Assembly (NCBI RefSeq): GCF_015097055.1
Contig: NZ_AP023366.1
Coordinates: 310,001-374,000 of the forward strand
Length of the DNA stretch: 64,000 bases
Origin: Effusibacillus dendaii
GTDB lineage: Bacteria > Bacillota > Bacilli > Tumebacillales > Effusibacillaceae
Direction of reading: 5' to 3'
Shown here one piece after another: positions 1 through 8,562 of the stretch. Within the stretch, counting starts at the first letter, position 1. Each line of letters starts with the position of its first letter. The notes under the pieces are model-generated. The model searched no databases. It saw nothing but the letters and a program-made list of their open reading frames with translations, and was not told the DNA's origin. Both the position numbers and the translations under genes were made by a program.

Positions 1-459
1 GAGGAGTTAGAGAACGAAATTCGTAAAATCGGCTTATTCAGGTCGAAAGCAAAGCATATTTTGGAAACTTGCCAAATTCTTGTCAGCGAGCATAACGGAG
101 AAGTGCCAAACGATTATGATGCATTGGTGAATTTGCCGGGGGTTGGCAGGAAAACGGCCAATGTTGTAATGAGTAACGCATTCGGTGTTCCCGCAATTGC
201 GGTTGATACCCATGTGAATCGGCTGTCCCACAGGCTGGGATTGACAAAAGCAAACAATGTGTTGGGGACAGAACGGGATTTGATGAGAAAATTGCCAAAG
301 GAAAAGTGGACATTTGCTCATCATGCGTTGATTTTGCATGGCAGACGGGTTTGTTTTGCCCGTAGTCCGAAATGCGAAATTTGTCCTATGCAAGAGATTT
401 GCGCTTATTTTAAAGCAGAACAAAAGAACGCGGAAAAGACACGGTCAGGCAGGCGCTAA
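1..459 (+). CDS. nth: Endonuclease III (5' end outside window)
   Basis: Base-excision-repair DNA glycosylase/AP lyase acting on oxidised pyrimidines. The reading frame is open from base 1, so the first 60 or so residues of a protein normally about 210-220 long lie upstream; 152 residues are visible. The helix-hairpin-helix is seen as LPGVGRKTAN, whose lysine is the family's catalytic nucleophile, followed by the catalytic aspartate in VDTHV. The C-terminus carries the four-cysteine iron-sulfur motif with spacing C-x6-C-x2-C-x5-C. The stop overlaps the 3' end of the convergent gene by 15 bp. Identification is secure; only the start is missing. Confidence 0.95.
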   Translation, partial: EELENEIRKIGLFRSKAKHILETCQILVSEHNGEVPNDYDALVNLPGVGRKTANVVMSNAFGVPAIAVDTHVNRLSHRLGLTKANNVLGTERDLMRKLPKEKWTFAHHALILHGRRVCFARSPKCEICPMQEICAYFKAEQKNAEKTRSGRR

Positions 460-966
460 CGGTTTTCTGAATACAGCCAGATATTGGTGCGGATGCAGAT
501 GAAACGGGAGGGAGTCATCAGCCGCCTGTCCGATGAGTCTGGCTAACTGAAACTGAGCAGCCATGAATCGGTGAACAAGCCGAAATCCGTTCGGAACAAT
601 TTTGCCGTTTCGGCGGCTGTCGCTGGCAACAAACATGCAGTTTCCGCCCGGCTGCAATACACGCATGATGTGGTACAAAAGATTCGACTGCTGAATCGTA
701 TCATCTGAAAGAAATTCCGATGGGTCAAACAGAATCAGATGAAAACAGTGATCAGGAACCCGCGTAAGAAAAGATTCCAATCCTGTGCGGGATGCATACG
801 TTTCTGGATGGCGAAGCGCCTGTTTGGCAATTCTCAGAATAGACGGGGAGGCGTGCAATCCGTTTAACAGAACGGTATCAAATGGTTGAGAGTACCGTTC
901 CAACACATAGCGCGCAATGGAATGATGGTGATTTGCCGTTTGGTGTCGATCGGCGACGAGCAACAT
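445..966 (-). CDS. Methyltransferase-like protein of unknown function
   Basis: A 173-residue protein. The ATG at 966 is preferred because AAGGAG lies 9 nt upstream, while an in-frame TTG at 975 would sit directly on that ribosome-binding site. The middle holds FHLILFDP and then VLQPGGNCMFVASDSRR, which resemble motifs II and III of class I SAM-dependent methyltransferases, but the glycine-rich SAM-binding motif I is not evident (the matching stretch reads VLLNGLHASPSILR). It may be a degenerate Rossmann-fold methyltransferase. It converges on and overlaps nth. No substrate can be inferred. Confidence 0.6.
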   Translation of the reverse strand: MLLVADRHQTANHHHSIARYVLERYSQPFDTVLLNGLHASPSILRIAKQALRHPETYASRTGLESFLTRVPDHCFHLILFDPSEFLSDDTIQQSNLLYHIMRVLQPGGNCMFVASDSRRNGKIVPNGFRLVHRFMAAQFQLARLIGQAADDSLPFHLHPHQYLAVFRKPLAPA

Positions 967-1084
967 AGGATCCAACTCCTTATCGTTTGAAAGTCAAAGT
1001 TGTTGAAATCTTGTTGTAGGTTGATTGTAAAAAAACAGAAGACGTTTGTCAAGAACGTACGTTCGTATTTTAGGGGGTCTTACG

Positions 1085-1459
1085 ATGAAAGTGATGTTTA
1101 TTGAAATCGGAATGGGGATTGACCTGCATGGACAGGACATTACCGTGGCGTCTATGAGGGCGGTGCGGAATGCGATTCAGCACAATTCGATGCCAGGTCT
1201 TCGCTCTTTATTGCCAGGGCAAGATCTGAACAATATGCGGGTAAGAGTAAAGCTCGGGGTTCCCGCTGACCTTGACAAAATTGACCTGGAGCAGGTGAAA
1301 TCGGTATTTCCGTACGGACAGGTAACTATCGAAGCGGTTGCCGGCGGGCTGTTGTGTTCCAGCGGTGTGGTACTGGCCGATAAAGGGGATAAGAACGACC
1401 TGGTTTACATTGTGAACGCGGCTGTTGAGGTCGGTTACGAAGAGGATGGAACCGAATGA
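1085..1459 (+). CDS. Lin0512 family conserved protein
   Basis: A 124-residue protein resembling the Lin0512 family, a small conserved group of unknown function found in Firmicutes, some cyanobacteria and plants. The opening MKVMFIEIGMGIDLHGQD and the central PGLRSLLPGQDLNNMRV stretch are the features I recognise. The ATG at 1085 follows AGGGGG at 1072-1077; an in-frame start at 1046 lacks such a site. The stop overlaps the next gene by ATGA, so it is probably translationally coupled to the SDR. No enzyme activity is known to me. Confidence 0.7.
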   Translation: MKVMFIEIGMGIDLHGQDITVASMRAVRNAIQHNSMPGLRSLLPGQDLNNMRVRVKLGVPADLDKIDLEQVKSVFPYGQVTIEAVAGGLLCSSGVVLADKGDKNDLVYIVNAAVEVGYEEDGTE

Positions 1460-2241
1460 ACCTAAAAGGCCGGGTGGCATTGATAACAGGAGCATCTAGC
1501 GGAATTGGGTGGCAGACAGCTCTGGCGTTTGCCGAAAAAGGGGCACGCCTGGCTGTCACAGCTCGATCTGCAGACAAACTGCATGAGCTGGCTGATCTAA
1601 TTAGAAAGAAAGGCGGCGAATGTTTCGTTGCGCCCGCGGATGTAACCGATGCGGATTCTGTTCGGCAAGCGGCCGAACTTGTAGGGAATCACTATGCCCG
1701 AATCGATATTTTGGTCAACAATGCCGGATTCGGCGTATTCAAACCGGTTCTTGAAATGGACATGCAGACTGTCGAAGAGATGATGAATGTAAATTATTTC
1801 GGCATGGTTCGTTTTATCCAAGCCGTTGTTCCGATTATGATTAGGCAAAATTTTGGCCATGTCGTAAATGTTGCTTCATTGGCCGGATTTATGGCCGCCC
1901 CGACTCATGGTGCCTATGCCGCAACAAAATTTGCCGTGATCGGGCTGTCCGAGGCGCTGCGAGAGGAAGTCCGCCCGCAAGGGATTCTGGTATCAACCGT
2001 AAACCCCGGTCCGATTGACACTCCTTTTTTTGAAAGGGCGGATCTGAACCATATCCCGCCTATTGCCAGGCGGTTTATGTTAAAACCGGACAAAGTGGCC
2101 CAGTCGATTGTTCGGGCGATCGAACAGGAGATTCCGCAGGTTGTGATCCCAGGCGGAATGGTGCCTGTCATAAAAATCAAAGCATTGATGCCAAACCTGT
2201 TCGCGCGGGGGACTGGCAAACTATATCGGCGAAAACCATAA
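1456..2241 (+). CDS. Short-chain dehydrogenase/reductase
   Basis: A 261-residue classical SDR oxidoreductase, probably cytosolic and NADP(H)- or NAD(H)-dependent. The Rossmann nucleotide motif TGASSGIG is at 11-18, NNAG at 88-91, catalytic Ser141, and the YxxxK pair Tyr154/Lys158 (YAATK). PGPIDTPFF follows as in the family. It resembles B. subtilis YqjQ-type SDRs; the substrate cannot be told from sequence. It overlaps the Lin0512 gene by 4 bp, suggesting an operon. The stop codon abuts the dispersed repeat that begins at about 2240. Confidence 0.88.
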   Translation: MNLKGRVALITGASSGIGWQTALAFAEKGARLAVTARSADKLHELADLIRKKGGECFVAPADVTDADSVRQAAELVGNHYARIDILVNNAGFGVFKPVLEMDMQTVEEMMNVNYFGMVRFIQAVVPIMIRQNFGHVVNVASLAGFMAAPTHGAYAATKFAVIGLSEALREEVRPQGILVSTVNPGPIDTPFFERADLNHIPPIARRFMLKPDKVAQSIVRAIEQEIPQVVIPGGMVPVIKIKALMPNLFARGTGKLYRRKP

Positions 2242-2369
2242 AGAAACCTGGCTTCGCCAAGCCGCTGGCGTAGGCGAGCCAAAGTTACACCCGACAAAGT
2301 GACAGGCACCCGATCGGATCCATTGCCCTTATGTCGAGAGGATTACATATAGAAAATCCTGTCGACTAA
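2240..2369 (+). repeat. Dispersed structured repeat, copy A
   Basis: Non-coding element with a partner copy in reverse orientation at 59857-59966. It opens with AAAGAAACCTGGCTTCGCC, a self-pairing GGCTTCGCCAAGCC core, then a GCG-AGGCGAGCC arm. After about 50 divergent bases it ends in a near-perfect 12-bp inverted repeat, GTCGAGAGGATT (2333-2344) and AATCCTGTCGAC (2355-2366). Both ends are shared with the second copy, so this is a repeat family rather than a simple terminator. Confidence 0.7.
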
Positions 2370-2379
2370 AGGGAGCAGG

Positions 2380-2402
2380 GGTCCTCCATCTGAGGGAGGA
2401 CC
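2380..2402. other. Hairpin between convergent genes
   Basis: GGTCCTCC (2380-2387) pairs with GGAGGACC (2395-2402) around a short loop. There is no T-run on either side, so it is not a typical intrinsic terminator, though it lies between the ends of the SDR and the convergent gene at 2424-2807. Function unknown. Confidence 0.4.
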
Positions 2403-2423
2403 ATTTGCCGACAGTCCGCTGAT

Positions 2424-2807
2424 TTACGGCGACAGATGGTTAGAAAGCGGCCCATTTTTCAGAGCTTTCTCAAGAAAAAAATACTGCCGGGGACTGGAAT
2501 CATAAATATCCTTTAAAATAAACGGGATCGCATCCGGGGAATTCCCGTGTTTTTCGAACGCTGTGGCGGTTTGATCTTTACATTCAAACTCATATCCGTT
2601 CCATTCCACCCCGTTTTCCAGTTCAGCGTAGGGAAACTTACGAATCACCCGCAGCAGAAAATTATGATCTGCATCAGAGCAAAACAGGCTAATATTCAGT
2701 TTTTCGTCCACCATAAGCACTCCACGCGGATGAAAATAAAAATCATCCGGCTCTTCAACAAAAATGGAATAGACGGTTCGCAGCGGAACCGATTTTGCAT
2801 CTTTCAT
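2424..2807 (-). CDS. Hypothetical protein
   Basis: A 127-residue protein that I do not recognise. The ATG at about 2807 is chosen because GGAG lies 10 nt upstream and because further extension would run through the cold-shock gene on the other strand. It has no signal peptide or membrane segment and is rich in aromatic and acidic residues (EEPDDFYFHPRGVL, PRQYFFLEKAL). It is divergently placed from the cold-shock gene with the latter's promoter between them. Real coding is supported by the ribosome-binding site and by the compact fit, not by homology. Confidence 0.55.
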   Translation of the reverse strand: MKDAKSVPLRTVYSIFVEEPDDFYFHPRGVLMVDEKLNISLFCSDADHNFLLRVIRKFPYAELENGVEWNGYEFECKDQTATAFEKHGNSPDAIPFILKDIYDSSPRQYFFLEKALKNGPLSNHLSP

Positions 2808-2832
2808 CTGGTTTTTTCTCCTAATCCTTAAT

Positions 2833-2861
2833 TTGACTTCACGTGCACCTATTGGTAGAAT
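2833..2861 (+). promoter_or_regulatory. SigA-type promoter of the cold-shock gene
   Basis: TTGACT at 2833-2838 and TAGAAT at 2856-2861 with a 17-nt spacer, 45 bp before the cold-shock start. The leader is short compared with those of E. coli cspA-type genes. Confidence 0.75.
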
Positions 2862-2906
2862 GTCTAATGAAAGGCCTATTTTTAATGTACCTGTAGGAGG
2901 TTTCCC

Positions 2907-3104
2907 ATGCAAGGAAAAGTAAAGTGGTTCAACGCAGAAAAAGGTTACGGTTTCATCGAGCGTGAAGACGGTGGCGATGTATTTGTACACTTCTCCGCAA
3001 TCCAGACAGACGGGTTTAAAACACTCGAAGAAGGACAAACGGTTTCATTTGACATTGTGGAAGGCAACCGCGGACCGCAAGCTGCAAATGTTGTTAAAAT
3101 GTAA
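2907..3104 (+). CDS. Cold-shock protein, CspA/CspD family
   Basis: A 65-residue single-domain nucleic-acid-binding protein, the usual length for Bacilli cold-shock proteins. The RNP1 motif KGYGFI and RNP2 motif VFVHF are intact on an OB-fold that begins [13 protein letters not shown]. Such proteins melt RNA secondary structure at low temperature or in stationary phase. AGGAGG precedes the start, a clear promoter lies upstream and a strong terminator follows, so it is monocistronic. Which of the B. subtilis cspB/C/D it corresponds to cannot be decided. Confidence 0.95.
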   Translation: MQGKVKWFNAEKGYGFIEREDGGDVFVHFSAIQTDGFKTLEEGQTVSFDIVEGNRGPQAANVVKM

Positions 3105-3130
3105 AGTCCGCTTTGAGATAGCTCCGGTCG

Positions 3131-3159
3131 CTCCGAATCAAGCGATTCGGAGTTTTTTT
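3131..3159 (+). terminator. Rho-independent terminator of the cold-shock gene
   Basis: CTCCGAATC and GATTCGGAG form a 9-bp perfect stem around a 4-nt loop, followed by seven T residues. Confidence 0.9.
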
Positions 3160-3317
3160 GTTGCGAAAAAAACCAGAAAAGGCTGTAAGGCAGACCAGAA
3201 CCGGTCATAAACGGCGGATTAAGCCAGTTATCGGACAGATTGAAGGATTATACCGTTTTCTTGCGGTCGAAGGTTGATGAAGAATAAGGTAGAATGGCGG
3301 GGAGAGGTGAAACCTGA

Positions 3318-5804
3318 ATGGGGAAAAAACTGATACGCAGCCTTATCCTGGCCGCCATCATTGCAGGTGCGATCGTTCTGGGTGTAGGATGCGCCGTGGC
3401 ACTGCCGACGCTCGATCCATCGAAACTGGAAGCACCAGCAACGGTAACCAAAATTTATGGTATCAATGAAAACGAAAAACCGATAGAACTAAGTGCGAAA
3501 CAGGCGGAGCCGGTTCCCTATAAACAGATTCCTGAATATCTGAAGCAAGCAATCATAGCTACGGAAGACCGTGAATTCTATCAACATAGTGGCGTTAATT
3601 TCAAGTCGATGGCACGTGCGCTTTTTCGTGACATTCTGGCTGGCGGCGCTGTGGAAGGCGGCAGTACGATTACGCAGCAGTTGGCGAAAAATACGTATCT
3701 TAACCAGGATAAAACGATTGTTCGCAAATTGAAAGAAATTGCATTGGCCGCTCAGATTGAACGGCAATATACAAAAGATGACATTCTGGAAATGTATTTG
3801 AATAAGGTGAATTTTCACCCTTCAGCCGTCGGGGTAGAGTTGGCGGCGAAAATATATTTCGGGAAGTCGGCGAAAGATCTGAATTTGGCGGAAGCCGCTT
3901 TTTTGGCCGGATTGCCGCAGGCTCCGAGTTATTATTATGACAATCTGGACGAAGCGCTTAAACGCCGTAAAATCGTCCTGCAAAATATGGTCGATCAGGG
4001 ATATATCACGCAGCAGCAGGCGGATGATGCGGCGAAACAGCCGGTAACCAAGGATTATTTGAAGCGTGATCCGAGTAACTTCCAATTCCCTCATTATGTG
4101 GAGTACGTTTTGCAGGAAGCGGAGCAGAAATACCAGATTCCGCGGGAACAAATTTTGCGTGGTGGGTTAAACATCTATACCAATTTGGACTTTAACGCGC
4201 AACGGCAGTTGGAGAAGCAGTTTAGCAACCCATCCAATTTTCCGCCAAATGCGAAGGATGGAACACAAGTCCAAAGCGCGATGGTGATCGTCGACCCGAA
4301 AACAGGCGGAATTCGCGCGATGGTCGGTGGACGTGATACCACTTCTTTTATGAACTTCAATCGGGCGTTTCAGATGCGTCGACAGCCTGGTTCATCCTTT
4401 AAACCACTGGTGGTGTACGGCCCTGCTGTTGAAACAGGCCGATATGGCCCTAACTCGGTTTTGGTCGATAAACCGGGAACTACGTTCCCTGGCAACCCTC
4501 CTTATACGCCGAGGGACTGGGACAATCATAAGCAAATTCCCCGTGGCGATACGGTTACGATGCGGGAAGCTGTCAAATGGTCGTTCAACATTCCAGCCGT
4601 CTGGCTGTTAAACGAAATTGGAATCGATACGGGTAAACAGATGGCGGAAAAGGCCGGAATTCCATTCGACAAAAGCGATACCGGATTGGGAATTGCACTT
4701 GGCGGATTGAATGTGGGGGTGTCGCCGCTGCAAATGGCCGATGCCTATCAACCGTTTGACAATGGCGGCAAACGAATTGAGGCGTACGCGATTCGTCAGA
4801 TCAAAACTTCGAAAGGCGATAGTCTGGCGCAGGCAAACCCACGTTCCGTGCAAGTCATGAAGGACAGTACGGCGGCCACATTGACCTCCTTAATGCAGTC
4901 GGTCGTTCAATCAGGGACGGGGTCGCTGGCCCAAATTTCCGGACGTCAGATTGCGGGGAAAACGGGAACTACCGAATACAGTGACCAAATCGCCGGTTCG
5001 AACCGGGATGCTTGGTTTGTCGGATATTCACCGGAACTGGTAGCCGCTGTCTGGATGGGATTTGATAATTCAAATGGCTATTATTTGCAGGATTCCGGTT
5101 CGATTACATCGAGCGGTTACCCGGCAAGACTGTTTAGCAGAGTGATGACAGATGTTTTAAAATCCTATCCGTCGGGCAGTTTCGCAACGGCACCTGCGGA
5201 AGAGCCGCCAAAACCGGATAAGAAGGAGATTAGTTTAACCGGTGCGTGGAACGGGAAGACCGTCATGTTGAGCTGGACTGCTTTACAAGGGGATATCCAA
5301 TATTACGTGTTCCGGACGGAAGGTTCGCAACAAACGGAAGGCGCACTTCCAATTTTCAAAGGCAATGTCACAACGTTTGTGGATACGGATGTACAACCGG
5401 GCAAAACTTATTCTTATGCGATTAGCGCGATTAACTTGAAAGACAACAAACAGGCTGGCGAATCAAATGCCTTAACAATCAAGACAGCGAATGATCCGGA
5501 TAAATCAAATGACAAAAACGGCGTTCCACCGAAAGACACGGGCAAACCGTCAAAACAGGAGCCTGGAAACGGTAAGACAGATCCTAAAAACGGCAAAAAT
5601 AGCCCGGGCGGCAGTTCATCGGACAATAATCCAGCAGGAAACGGCACGCCGGGGACGGGCCAGACGCCTTCCGTTCCGCCAGGTCAAACGAATTCGGATC
5701 CCGGTGGTAACACCACCGGAACTGATAATGGAGGAAACGGTTCCATCTTGTTCACTCCCACACCATCCTCCGGCGGTCTGCTGCCAACAACGCCGTCCAA
5801 TTAA
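3318..5804 (+). CDS. Class A penicillin-binding protein (PBP1A type)
   Basis: An 828-residue bifunctional peptidoglycan glycosyltransferase/DD-transpeptidase anchored by one N-terminal membrane helix (about 8-30). The glycosyltransferase signature is ATEDREFYQHSGVN at 81-94, with the catalytic glutamate at 83, followed by GGSTITQQLAKN. The transpeptidase triad is SSFK (Ser359/Lys362), SFN (422-424) and KTG (548-550). A fibronectin type III-like module (about 640-735) and a Gly/Pro/Asn-rich low-complexity tail of about 90 residues follow, as in some B. subtilis PonA-like proteins. GAGGTGA lies before the ATG. It stands alone between terminators. Confidence 0.93.
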   Translation: MGKKLIRSLILAAIIAGAIVLGVGCAVALPTLDPSKLEAPATVTKIYGINENEKPIELSAKQAEPVPYKQIPEYLKQAIIATEDREFYQHSGVNFKSMARALFRDILAGGAVEGGSTITQQLAKNTYLNQDKTIVRKLKEIALAAQIERQYTKDDILEMYLNKVNFHPSAVGVELAAKIYFGKSAKDLNLAEAAFLAGLPQAPSYYYDNLDEALKRRKIVLQNMVDQGYITQQQADDAAKQPVTKDYLKRDPSNFQFPHYVEYVLQEAEQKYQIPREQILRGGLNIYTNLDFNAQRQLEKQFSNPSNFPPNAKDGTQVQSAMVIVDPKTGGIRAMVGGRDTTSFMNFNRAFQMRRQPGSSFKPLVVYGPAVETGRYGPNSVLVDKPGTTFPGNPPYTPRDWDNHKQIPRGDTVTMREAVKWSFNIPAVWLLNEIGIDTGKQMAEKAGIPFDKSDTGLGIALGGLNVGVSPLQMADAYQPFDNGGKRIEAYAIRQIKTSKGDSLAQANPRSVQVMKDSTAATLTSLMQSVVQSGTGSLAQISGRQIAGKTGTTEYSDQIAGSNRDAWFVGYSPELVAAVWMGFDNSNGYYLQDSGSITSSGYPARLFSRVMTDVLKSYPSGSFATAPAEEPPKPDKKEISLTGAWNGKTVMLSWTALQGDIQYYVFRTEGSQQTEGALPIFKGNVTTFVDTDVQPGKTYSYAISAINLKDNKQAGESNALTIKTANDPDKSNDKNGVPPKDTGKPSKQEPGNGKTDPKNGKNSPGGSSSDNNPAGNGTPGTGQTPSVPPGQTNSDPGGNTTGTDNGGNGSILFTPTPSSGGLLPTTPSN

Positions 5805-5809
5805 AGAAA

Positions 5810-5845
5810 CCAAAGCCCCCGGCCTTGCAGGAGGGGGTCTTTTGG
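5810..5845. terminator. Terminator after the PBP gene
   Basis: CCAAAGCCCCC pairs with GGGGGTCTTTTGG, giving a G/C-rich stem with a T-rich 3' arm directly behind the PBP stop codon. Confidence 0.75.
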
Positions 5846-5846
5846 C

Positions 5847-5876
5847 TTAGACGGTTTCAAATAAGTATGTTATAGT
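5847..5876 (+). promoter_or_regulatory. Possible SigA promoter of folE
   Basis: TTAGAC (5847-5852) and TATAGT (5871-5876) with an 18-nt spacer, about 47 bp before the folE start. The match is moderate. Confidence 0.5.
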
Positions 5877-5923
5877 TAGTTGAAATTATTGTCAGAGTTT
5901 GTCAGCAGTAGGAGGTTGTGCAC

Positions 5924-6502
5924 ATGTCTTTTGATAAAGCTAAGATTGAACAAGCTGTACGGATGATTCTGGAAGCAGTTGGTGAAGATCCCGATCGGGA
6001 AGGATTACGGGGCACGCCGGATCGCGTCGCCCGTATGTACGAAGAAATATTTGCTGGTTTACATAAGGACCCGTCTGCAGAGTTAAGTGCGATATTTAAC
6101 GAATTGCATGAGGAAGTTGTACTGGTGAAGGATATACCGTTTTACTCGATGTGCGAACATCATTTGGTTCCTTTCTTTGGAAAAGCGCATGTCGCTTATC
6201 TGCCGAGTAACGGACGTGTAACGGGACTCAGCAAATTAGCCCGTCTGGTCGAAGCGGTGGCTAGAAAACCACAGCTGCAGGAGCGAATCACATCCACCAT
6301 TGCGGATGTTTTATTTGAAAAAGTGGAAGCGCTCGGCGTAATTGTCATGGTAGAAGCGGAACATATGTGCATGTCGATGCGGGGAGTCAACAAACCTGGC
6401 AGCCGGACCATCACCACGGCAGTACGGGGGATTTATGCGGAAAATAAGGATGCTCGACAGGAAACAATGGCTTTGATGTGTCAATCTTCATTGTCCAATT
6501 AA
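5924..6502 (+). CDS. folE: GTP cyclohydrolase I
   Basis: A 192-residue enzyme converting GTP to 7,8-dihydroneopterin triphosphate, the first step of folate synthesis. Zinc and active-site motifs [14 protein letters not shown] and [11 protein letters not shown] are present. The ATG at 5924 is used because AGGAGG at 5910-5915 is spaced 8 nt from it; the in-frame GTG at 5918 is too close. In B. subtilis this gene (mtrA) is co-transcribed with mtrB and follows hbs; here it is 39 kb from mtrB, with its own promoter and terminator. Confidence 0.95.
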   Translation: MSFDKAKIEQAVRMILEAVGEDPDREGLRGTPDRVARMYEEIFAGLHKDPSAELSAIFNELHEEVVLVKDIPFYSMCEHHLVPFFGKAHVAYLPSNGRVTGLSKLARLVEAVARKPQLQERITSTIADVLFEKVEALGVIVMVEAEHMCMSMRGVNKPGSRTITTAVRGIYAENKDARQETMALMCQSSLSN

Positions 6503-6518
6503 TGCCCGCTTGCCTGAT

Positions 6519-6549
6519 AAACGTCCTTTTTTGCAAAGGACGTTTTTTC
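6519..6549. terminator. Bidirectional terminator between folE and the phosphoesterase gene
   Basis: AAACGTCCTTT and AAAGGACGTTT pair perfectly and are flanked by T-runs on both strands, so it can end both convergent genes. Confidence 0.9.
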
Positions 6550-6557
6550 AACAGCAT

Positions 6558-7244
6558 TTATAAAAGACGAACCGGTTGAAAATTGAGGTAATCGCAAGCT
6601 GTGAGATAAAAGCGGATGCCGAAATGTTCTCCTTGCAGCGCATTTCGATGGCCTTCCCCGTGCAGGTGCCCATATACGCAAACGGACACGTCATATTTTT
6701 GCATCACCTCAATAAAACCGGAGGGCTCATGTTTCTCATTGGTGGGTGGATAATGCAGCATTACCCATCGTTCTTTCGCCCGTTTGTCTGCCTGATCCAG
6801 TGACAGCTTGAGACGCCCGACTTCCCGCTCGTAAATCTGTTGATCGTGTTCGCTGAAATCGTAACTTCCCGGACAATTCCAGCCACGCGTTCCACACACC
6901 GCAATATCGCCGATTTGGATTGAATCATTTTGCAGCGCATACATCGAATCTGGCAACAGGCGACGGACTTTTGAAACGGTTGACCACCAGTAGTCATGAT
7001 TTCCCCGGATCAAAATTTTCTTGCCGGGCAAATTCGCCAAGAACTGAAGATCAGGCTTCGCTTCCTCTAAATGCAAAGCCCAAGAGATATCACCAGGGAT
7101 TAATATCCAGTCATCACGGGAAATGACACGTATCCAGTTCGATTCAATTTTGACCGGGTGATCGGCCCACTGTTCACCAAATATATCCATAGGTTTCTGC
7201 ACCGCGAAGGAAAGATGCGGATCGCCTATCGCAAAGATTCGCAA
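6558..7244 (-). CDS. Metallophosphoesterase
   Basis: A 228-residue calcineurin-like phosphohydrolase. The metal-site motifs appear in order: GDPHLS, GDISWA, GNHDYWW, MLHYPP and GHLHG. This set matches predicted phosphohydrolases of the COG1768 type, whose substrate is unknown to me. The start is taken as the TTG at 7244, which has AAAGGA 9-11 nt upstream; no ATG or GTG fits in frame nearby, and upstream residues do not look like protein. It is divergent from sprT. Confidence 0.85.
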   Translation of the reverse strand: MRIFAIGDPHLSFAVQKPMDIFGEQWADHPVKIESNWIRVISRDDWILIPGDISWALHLEEAKPDLQFLANLPGKKILIRGNHDYWWSTVSKVRRLLPDSMYALQNDSIQIGDIAVCGTRGWNCPGSYDFSEHDQQIYEREVGRLKLSLDQADKRAKERWVMLHYPPTNEKHEPSGFIEVMQKYDVSVCVYGHLHGEGHRNALQGEHFGIRFYLTACDYLNFQPVRLL

Positions 7245-7312
7245 ATGAACACATCCTTTCTGTCTCCAAATTGTACCTGAATTCAAATTTGGATGAAACA
7301 TGAGGTTTTGTT

Positions 7313-7777
7313 ATGACGAATGAAGAACTGCAACAACTTGTCGAACAATTGTCAGACCGGTTTTTTGGAAAGCCTTTTTTACACCGGGCTTTATTTAACT
7401 CTCGCCTGCAGACAACGGGCGGACGCTACCTGCTGGGCAGTCACAACATCGAAATCAACCCGCGTCCTTTGGAGCTTTATGGGATGGAAGAATTAATTGG
7501 AATTGTGAAACATGAACTCTGTCATTACCATCTTCATTTAAGCCGAGCGGGATACAGGCATAAAGACGCCGATTTTAAAAAGCTGCTTCAGCAGGTAGGC
7601 GGGCACCGCTATTGCAAGGACATGGGCGCTCGGCGAACTGTGAAAGTACGCTATGAATACATTTGTACCGCTTGCGGTCAGAAATTCGAACGCAAACGAA
7701 AATTAAACACGAGAAAATATTGCTGCGGAGTATGCCGCGGTTCATTTAAATTGATTTCGCAACGGCGCCTTTCCTAG
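7313..7777 (+). CDS. SprT-like zinc metalloprotease domain protein
   Basis: A 154-residue member of the SprT family (B. subtilis YdcK type). The zinc/catalytic motif HELCH lies in [13 protein letters not shown] at about 60-72. The C-terminal half is a zinc ribbon with cysteines in YICTACGQ and KYCCGVC. The family is related to the eukaryotic DNA-protein crosslink protease Spartan, but the bacterial function is unproven. It is followed closely by three genes on the same strand ending with a helicase, so it may share an operon with them. Confidence 0.85.
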   Translation: MTNEELQQLVEQLSDRFFGKPFLHRALFNSRLQTTGGRYLLGSHNIEINPRPLELYGMEELIGIVKHELCHYHLHLSRAGYRHKDADFKKLLQQVGGHRYCKDMGARRTVKVRYEYICTACGQKFERKRKLNTRKYCCGVCRGSFKLISQRRLS

Positions 7778-7848
7778 AAGGATTTATGCGCTGTGAAGTC
7801 GAAGAAAAAATGGCAGTCGGGGTTTGGGATTGGATGGAGGGTTGTCAT

Positions 7849-8562
7849 TTGCAGGATGTGATCAGTTTACACCGATACAGCCTGGAGGGGGCATTGAAAC
7901 GGATTTTTTATTTGCGTCGTAGTAGTCTGTCAATAGAGGAACTGGAAACGATTTTGATGGACGAATATTCCTTTCGTGAAAGCCGATCGAAAGAATCTCT
8001 GCGAATTCGTTTGCAGAAATCATTGCAAGCCCAACACGGGCCGTTTGTGTCTGATGGAGATCGGTGGAGGCTGCGGGAAGTGGACGCGGATGCGCTGCAC
8101 CAGGAGATTTATGATCTTTTCCAGCAGTCAAAACAACCGATGAAGCAAGGGGAACTGCTCCGGATGCTTCAGCAGCGAATGAACCGAAGCAAAGGAGAAT
8201 TGATGTCGAAGGTCGATCTGCAAAGAGATTGGCGGTTTGCCCGGCTGGAAGAAGGGGAATGGGTATTGACCGAATGGGATCTGGACACTGTTGATGTCCC
8301 CAAAAAGGGTAAGGAGGAAACCAAAGTGAGTCAAACAAATGATATAGTGGAGCTGGTAACCCACGAGTTGGAAGGTTATCTTGATCAGTTGGCGCAAAGA
8401 GAACAGGAGATTCCACAGGAAGTTATCCGAATGTTTGATTTGGAGGATCTCTCGTCAATTGAACGTTTGATGCAGGAGAAAAGACGTATTTCCTCGTTTG
8501 CTTCCGATCTGCGTGAAATGATTGCAAAATGGAGTCGGCAAACCGATTCGGTTAACGTCTAA
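7849..8562 (+). CDS. Winged-helix-like N-terminus with duplicated helical C-terminal domain
   Basis: A 237-residue protein with no family I can name. The TTG at 7849 is preferred because GGAGGG lies 7 nt upstream; an in-frame ATG at 7786 is only 3 nt from AAGGA. Residues 1-100 (SLEGALKRIFYLRRSSLSIEE...) look like a HARE/winged-helix DNA-binding fold. A charged linker leads to a helical C-terminus whose IPQEVIRMFDLEDLSSIERL...IAKW pattern is repeated in the next gene. It overlaps that gene by TAATG. The context with sprT and a helicase suggests a role in DNA transactions; this is inference. Confidence 0.65.
   Translation: MQDVISLHRYSLEGALKRIFYLRRSSLSIEELETILMDEYSFRESRSKESLRIRLQKSLQAQHGPFVSDGDRWRLREVDADALHQEIYDLFQQSKQPMKQGELLRMLQQRMNRSKGELMSKVDLQRDWRFARLEEGEWVLTEWDLDTVDVPKKGKEETKVSQTNDIVELVTHELEGYLDQLAQREQEIPQEVIRMFDLEDLSSIERLMQEKRRISSFASDLREMIAKWSRQTDSVNV

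Noticed and set aside
5491-5850. 119-residue arginine-rich frame
   Set aside because: Shifted-frame shadow of the low-complexity tail of the PBP gene.
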